From NCBI RefSeq assembly GCF_010015445.1, contig NC_053115.1, positions 14,756,524 to 14,820,523 of the forward strand: a stretch of DNA of 64,000 nucleotides, written 5' to 3'. Below are positions 54,772 through 64,000 of the stretch, piece after piece (the stretch's first letter is position 1; the number at the start of each line of letters is the position of its first letter). The notes under the pieces were generated by a model. That model ran no database searches. It was not told the DNA's origin and saw nothing but the letters and a program-made list of their open reading frames with translations. The stretch is from Perca fluviatilis. Taxonomy: Eukaryota; Chordata; Actinopteri; Perciformes; Percidae. A program made the position numbers and the translations under genes.

Positions 54772-57300
54772 GCAGAGTAGTAGAAAACTGAGTGGAGAGA
54801 TCCAAGCATGGACGAATGATTGAGCTCTGGTACATTTTTGGAGACCATTTAATAAATAATACCTCCACATCAGCAGGCTCCAAGATGTTACTGGAAAAGT
54901 CACTCCACTGTAGAAGGTGACTGTGGCTTCCTCATGCTGTAAGAATGATCGAAATAATGTATGTTAATATTACATGCGTGCCTCAAAGAACTGCTTTATA
55001 ATTACCATTAACCATAGGTTCGTATAGGTGAAACACAATTTTAGACAATCGCAGTAAAGTTCAACATACAGTTCCAAAAAAAAGGATCTCATCAGAATAA
55101 AGAATGTAAAAATCAAATCAGAGCAGACTCCAGCAAACAAGTGCACCCTCTAATCAGCAATAGTATAAATGTCAGCAGATATGTAGCGCCACTCTCACAG
55201 GCTGCAGTGCAGCCACACTGTGCTCATTACCAGAGGTCTGCTGTACTTCTTCAATCGACGGTGTGTTACTGACACTCAGTGGTGAGAGTGATAGTCTGGA
55301 AAATAATACTCGGAATGTCTCTAAAAAAAAAAGGGTAGTGCACTGCATAAACAGTTACTCTGTGAAGCAAAGTCAGTAAAATTAGCTGCTTTATGAGCGT
55401 GTTTCTGTACAAGTATGAGTGCGTGTTCTGACAGGGAGTCATTACGGCATGTTTTGTGCAATGCATTTGGAATTATGGGATCATTAAATGTGAGAGCAAT
55501 TTGTTGAATCCAAACCATTTAATTGTTACCTTTTGGATTAAGCAGTTTTAAAAGCAAAATGCCAAATTAATGTTTGGGTTTTCATATCATGTCTATCTGT
55601 TGTTTAATCAGGTATGATTTTAACCTAATTGTAGACAATGTACTGTCATTAAACTTGCAGGTCATAATTATTCCCAAGTCTTTGGAAGAAACATTTGTGT
55701 CTAAAAGATGCATCACTTAAACCAAAATCATGCCAAAAGAAGCACCCCCTAACAGACTTTAAATGTGTTTTTTCCACTATAGAGATATTTGGTGTCCAAC
55801 TGTAACTACTGTACATACATGTTCTCTGAGCCCATCTGAGCATTTATCTCACAGTTTGCCTTAAACACACAAACAAGCCAAGAACATGACTGATCTCTAT
55901 ACTGTATATTGGAGCCTTTTTGAAACAATTAAACTTTGCAGAAGAAAATACACATTTTAAGTCATGATACTGAATACTGTATTTTTTGTAGATCATAAGG
56001 TATTTTGGATGAAATGTCTCAAAATGGAAACTCTCTTACGCATGGTATAGTAGTAAATGTCCTACTAGTTAAATATTTCAATATCTAACAAAAGATCTGA
56101 ATGTTGAAAATGAAGCCATACTGTAATATCTGCTGCTCTCAGGTATATTTGAAAATCCAAATGAAATACCTTGTCTTTTCTATGGTTATTTTTGGGATTT
56201 TGTGGTAATTTGAAGTCAACCATCAATGCCACAACCCTACAAAGCATTTTTATGTTTTTTTTTTTTTTTTTGGTTCATAAACTTAGTTGTTGTTTTCCCA
56301 ATGAATTTATCTTTTTGACAATGAAGACTTTTACCCCCCACACGTCTACCCTTTGCAAAAATTGTATTTACACAACAATGTACAATTCACACGTATAACA
56401 AGTTGTTAATTGTTCATAGAAATAAAACAATATGCTGTTAATTGTAACTGCTACTTTTAGAGGATTTACTTGCTGTATATTATTGTTTTCATTTTTCTTT
56501 TTTTATTTTGGCATGGACAAATATAAGAACTTCTTCCAGCTTCACAACCGGACTGCTTTTAAACATGTGACCTAATGAGTGAAGTGCCTGTGTGAATAGG
56601 TCCAGTCTGGATGTCATTGATCCATGTAGGTGTTGGAAATCTTCCACCTGGATGTTGGTTCAGTTTGTGGAACCACTTTCACACTAAAAACCTTTTTCTA
56701 CATCTCATCCTTAAGGTGCCACATATCTGAACTCCTCATGTGACTGAAAAGACCTGAAACACCTTAATACATCCATGTCGGACTCCAAATCTTGCTGCGA
56801 TATACATTTGAATAAGGATTCATTGCGTCCATGAAGTGTCCCTCTGGTCAGCAAAAAATGTAAAGACACATGGTGTTCATGTGATGCTTTAACTGCTGCT
56901 AATTGTGTGCCGAGGAAAATACTCTGCACATCTTCATATCAACCTGTACTGTAGACAGGGTGTACTCATGTTTTTGTTTGTTTTGTTTTTTTTCACTTTT
57001 CACTGTCATCGTCCAGTTTTGTGTTAATGTTCATCTTAGTTCACAGGAGCTTATAGTAGTCTTCTGCTGCTGTCGGCAGTCTGCCACACGCTTTTAATAT
57101 TTAGCCCTACTTAATCTTTTGTGTAATTAATCATGAATGACGTTTAACATCAGTTACTCTCAATCCAGCCCTTGTTTACATCCTGTCATGTATGTTTTTA
57201 TTTAATCTGGACTCTTTTTACTTAAAGCAATCAGGTAAACATGCCAAACAATTATTTTCGACAAATAAAGAATATTTACACCCTGCTTTCGGCCTTTTCT
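54772..57300 (+). other. spryd3: Probable spryd3 3' UTR and intergenic region
   Basis: Non-coding after TGA at 54769-54771. Candidate polyadenylation signals AATAAA occur at 54851-54856, 55097-55102 and 56421-56426; I cannot choose between them. No other exon is visible. Confidence 0.4.
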
Positions 57301-57670
57301 GTTGCATCAAATTTAGTATAAATAAAATGTATTTCTTTCTGCTGACTTTAAATGCTAATGAGATCATCTTAGATGTTTTATAAACTGCAGACCTAATATT
57401 TCTTAATCATGTATGTAAAATGAATACTCATCCCACAGTTGTCTTGTAGTACTGGAGTAAAACTATAAAAACTATTTCAATAGACGTGATCTTATGAAAG
57501 CTGTTCAGAGAAGCATATCATTTCTGGTGTGATTTAGGTTTATTGATGTTACATTTTGTGTCAATGTCTCAAAACTTAAAATGTAAGTACAACAGCGGTA
57601 CTAAATGTTCAACAGTAAGTGCTGTATAATGTTAACGGGACTAAAAATCGTGAGGCGAGTATGACTATTC

Positions 57671-57862
57671 GGTTACACTTTACTTGAAGGTATGTACATA
57701 AGAGTGACATGACACGGTCATAAACAAGTCATAAATGTTTATGACAATGCTTCTGTCATTAAGTCGGTTTTTGTCATGACAAGTTACGGTTAGAGTTAGG
57801 GTTCATGTGTCATGACAGTGTCATGTCACTCTTATGTAGATACCTTCAAGTAAAGTGTTACC
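57671..57862. mobile_element. MITE with about 30-bp terminal inverted repeats (copy 2)
   Basis: Same family as 5385-5617: begins GGTTACACTTTACTTGAAGG and ends TACCTTCAAGTAAAGTGTTACC (split here as TACCTTCAAG and TAAAGTGTTACC). It is shorter than copy 1 and lies between spryd3 and lima1. Confidence 0.8.
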
Positions 57863-58724
57863 GAATATTATTTTCTAAATCAAAAAAATCTATTTAACTA
57901 ATTACTCTAAAGGAGATAATTTTGGCTTAATTGTTATGATGGCGGTCTCTTTTCAAATGGATGGCATAAATGACACTCCTATCAAGACGTACATTAAGAA
58001 GAAGATAATATTCTGACTATAGTCTGCAAGTGAAGTGAAATCAGATTTGTTGAAAGACAATTGTTTGCTGTGAAAAGGTGCACTTATCAGGAAGCTGGTA
58101 GTTGTGTGGTTAACGTAGATAGGTTTGTTTATGAACTCAAGTAAAAGTCTGGAGTGCAAACTCTGGTATCCTCATTGATACATTTTAATTGTTTCAACAA
58201 CAGCTGAGACTGCAACGCCCAATGTGTCATTATACAAATTATTAAAAAAAAAATATTTAAAAATGATTCTTTAAAATACAAAGTGTTTGACATACTATCT
58301 AAAGTGGAACACATTTGAAAATGTTAAACACAAATCCAGAAGGCCCAAGGAGATGATATAACTTCTATTCTATTAGACTGAAAGGATAGCCATCAGTGGA
58401 AACCTTGATTATCTTATATTTCTCCTGTTATTGTGGTAATGGTGGTTATTAAGGTTTACGGACTTGTCTGTTTTGTATATTCCGCGAATAATTAGGTCAC
58501 TGATGGTGCATATAATTATTAGAAGATAAATGAATTTAATAAAAGCTCCAACTTCCAATCAGGAGTCATTTAAAGCGGTATTAGATATTTACAGTATACA
58601 ATTAAAAGAAATCAAACATGTAACCATTAAGGGCAGTTATTGTAATATAAATGCACATACATACACACACCTATTACACATGTTTAGCATCTTCTTTAAA
58701 ATCTGGTAAAGCTACATTTATGAT
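57863..58724. other. Intergenic region and probable lima1 3' UTR (minus strand)
   Basis: AT-rich, non-coding. No clear minus-strand AATAAA was identified near the lima1 stop. Spryd3 and lima1 converge here. Confidence 0.4.
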
Positions 58725-62450
<3,726 letters not shown>

Positions 62451-62479
62451 CTGTAAGAGTAAAACGATTGGTGGAATCA

Positions 62480-62750
62480 GTGAAAAAGAAGAAAGAAGAG
62501 ATGCTTTATTGATCCCCAGGGGGGAAATTAAATTTTTTCACTCTGTAGGAGTTACACATTACACACAGGCCCAAAATACACACACACACACGTGCACAAA
62601 CAGGACCTTATACATGCATTAATGGAGCGATGGCAAAGTGAGGGGGGGTGCCAATGAACAGGCGCCCCGCACTGTTGGGGGTTCGGTGCCTTGCTCAAGG
62701 GCACCTCAGCAGTGCCCAGGATGTAAACTGGCACACAGAAACAACACGTT
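62480..62750 (-). mobile_element. L2/Rex-like LINE 3' end
   Basis: Contains GATGCTTTATTGATCCCCAG followed by GGGGAAATT, the tail signature also seen at 17200, and GGTGCCTTGCTCAAGGGCAC with AGCAGTGCC, a conserved piece of the 3' region of fish LINEs. No reverse-transcriptase frame remains. Confidence 0.65.
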
Positions 62751-63418
62751 GTAAAAGTGGTTTAGTTTGTGTGTGTTTCAATACTAAAGGCTAATGTTTC
62801 AGCCTCTGACGATTGGTCCAAAGGGCGAGTGAGAGTCCGATATTTTGATTTCTGAGACAAAGATATTCGGGTTAAAGTAAAAGTTTCCCGAGTCTGTATG
62901 TGAAGCGCTGCCTGTCCTGTATCGCACGTGGATATCACAAGTCATCAGGACCGGTGGAAAAGCACCCCATATAGTTCAGCACCGTGATGAAGGACATGGG
63001 CAGAACCTGAGTCCTCAGAAAGAATATTATGAAGTGGTTGCGTGTTCATTAAAGTATAAAATATAAAGCTAAACCCCTAGATTTCCAAATTAACTATAAA
63101 TATCTTCCATGTTTCCGGTATTGTCCAGAATTATTCTTAACAGACGTAAATCTTCAGGGACACTACTGTATATCTAAATCCTGACTCCAGATTCTGCTTT
63201 TACTTCACATAAAGGCCTCTGACACAATGTCATAAGGTCTTTGAAACATACGTGCCAGACACCATCTACAGGCTCCATCTCAGCAACACTTCACCAAAGA
63301 AAGGTCTACTATGAGAGTCACCAGTTATTACCATTGGCCAGACAGCCACCAACATGCTCTTGACCTGCAGTCCAAAGAACCAAAACTCTTCCATCACACT
63401 TTACTAAAAGAGTGAGCT

Positions 63419-63493
<75 letters not shown>

Positions 63494-64000
63494 ACCAAGT
63501 AAACCAGACAGTTTCTCTCAGCAGTTATCCTGTGCGCACACACGAGTGGAAAAGGGTTTTGGCAAATTAAAGTAGCTCATTCCTTTAGGCTGCTTCACTG
63601 GGATTGTGGAGTGAGTCCTATTGTGCCACCATCTTCCTCAGCCACGTATATCCAAACACCAACAGCATTTTAAAACACTCAAAGGTTCAGTTGAACGAGG
63701 GCATAGATGCATTAAACTACAGTACTTGTGTTCACTGAATGAGAAGAAAGTCCACCTTTTGACCCAGTATTGACAGAGTAAGTGTTACAACACTGCTAGT
63801 CTTCCCTGTAAATGTCCACCAGTAACTTTTACACTTATTCTTTCCTTGTGGTGACGTAATGGCGTTAGTCATACTGTTGAGCATTTTTAAAAGACTTCAA
63901 ATTCCAGAGTGCAAGTTACAGCTAAGTTAGGTTGTGTTCCTTTTCACTTGATTATGAATATTAATTCATGCAGTGGTGTGACAACTGCTGCACATACACT
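62751..64000. other. Upstream lima1 intron or leader (no exon recognised)
   Basis: About 1.2 kb with no coding exon I can assign. It contains a TG microsatellite at 63420-63492. Either the next 5' exon lies beyond the window or it is too diverged to recognise. Confidence 0.4.
63420..63492. repeat. TG microsatellite
   Basis: About 36 GT units, nearly pure. Confidence 0.95.

Noticed and set aside
63420..63492. CRISPR-like array or tandem regulatory repeat
   Set aside because: It is a simple TG microsatellite with no spacers.

Overview
This is vertebrate nuclear DNA, almost certainly from a ray-finned (teleost) fish. The genes are split into short exons with GT-AG introns and encode orthologues of human 12q13-q14 genes. 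The introns hold repeats typical of fish: miniature hAT, Tc1-like and TTAA-flanked DNA transposons, L2/Rex-like LINE pieces, and long TG/CA, TTA and TCC microsatellites. There are no bacterial operons, CRISPR arrays or rRNA genes, and I recognised no tRNA gene.

Layout: (1) 11-100, last coding exon of a cyclin-dependent kinase, most likely cdk4 (+). (2) 2736-19747, a complete agap2/PIKE gene (+): 19 coding exons, about 1,221 residues, giving GTPase-like, split PH, ArfGAP and ankyrin modules. (3) 32563-24606, a complete pip4k2c (-): 10 coding exons, 411 residues. (4) 35572-34381, a small complete igfbp6 (-): 4 exons, 188 residues. (5) about 37800-54771, spryd3 (+), with both SPRY domains but with roughly 50 codons not found between 46512 and 53529. 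(6) 62450-58725, the 3' part of lima1/EPLIN (-): six exons including the LIM domain; the 5' exons lie beyond the window.

The genes do not form one pathway. AGAP2 and PIP4K2C both act in phosphoinositide signalling and membrane traffic, IGFBP6 binds secreted IGF, CDK4 drives G1 progression, LIMA1 bundles actin, and SPRYD3 is a poorly characterised SPRY protein. From memory, their order matches human 12q (LIMA1, SPRYD3, IGFBP6, PIP4K2C, AGAP2, CDK4), but several megabases of human sequence are here reduced to 64 kb.

Points worth a second look: a probable GC-AG intron and a 17-codon uORF in agap2; a frame switch in a GAG repeat at the lima1 C-terminus; a cysteine-poor igfbp6 N-terminal domain; an unusual Phe in pip4k2c; a low-quality-looking poly-G tract in the spryd3 intron where exons are missing; three perfect hairpins; and a transposon nested inside a foldback transposon. 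I did not find a convincing new biological system. Exon borders were read by eye from splice consensus, reading phase and remembered human homologues, not by alignment software.
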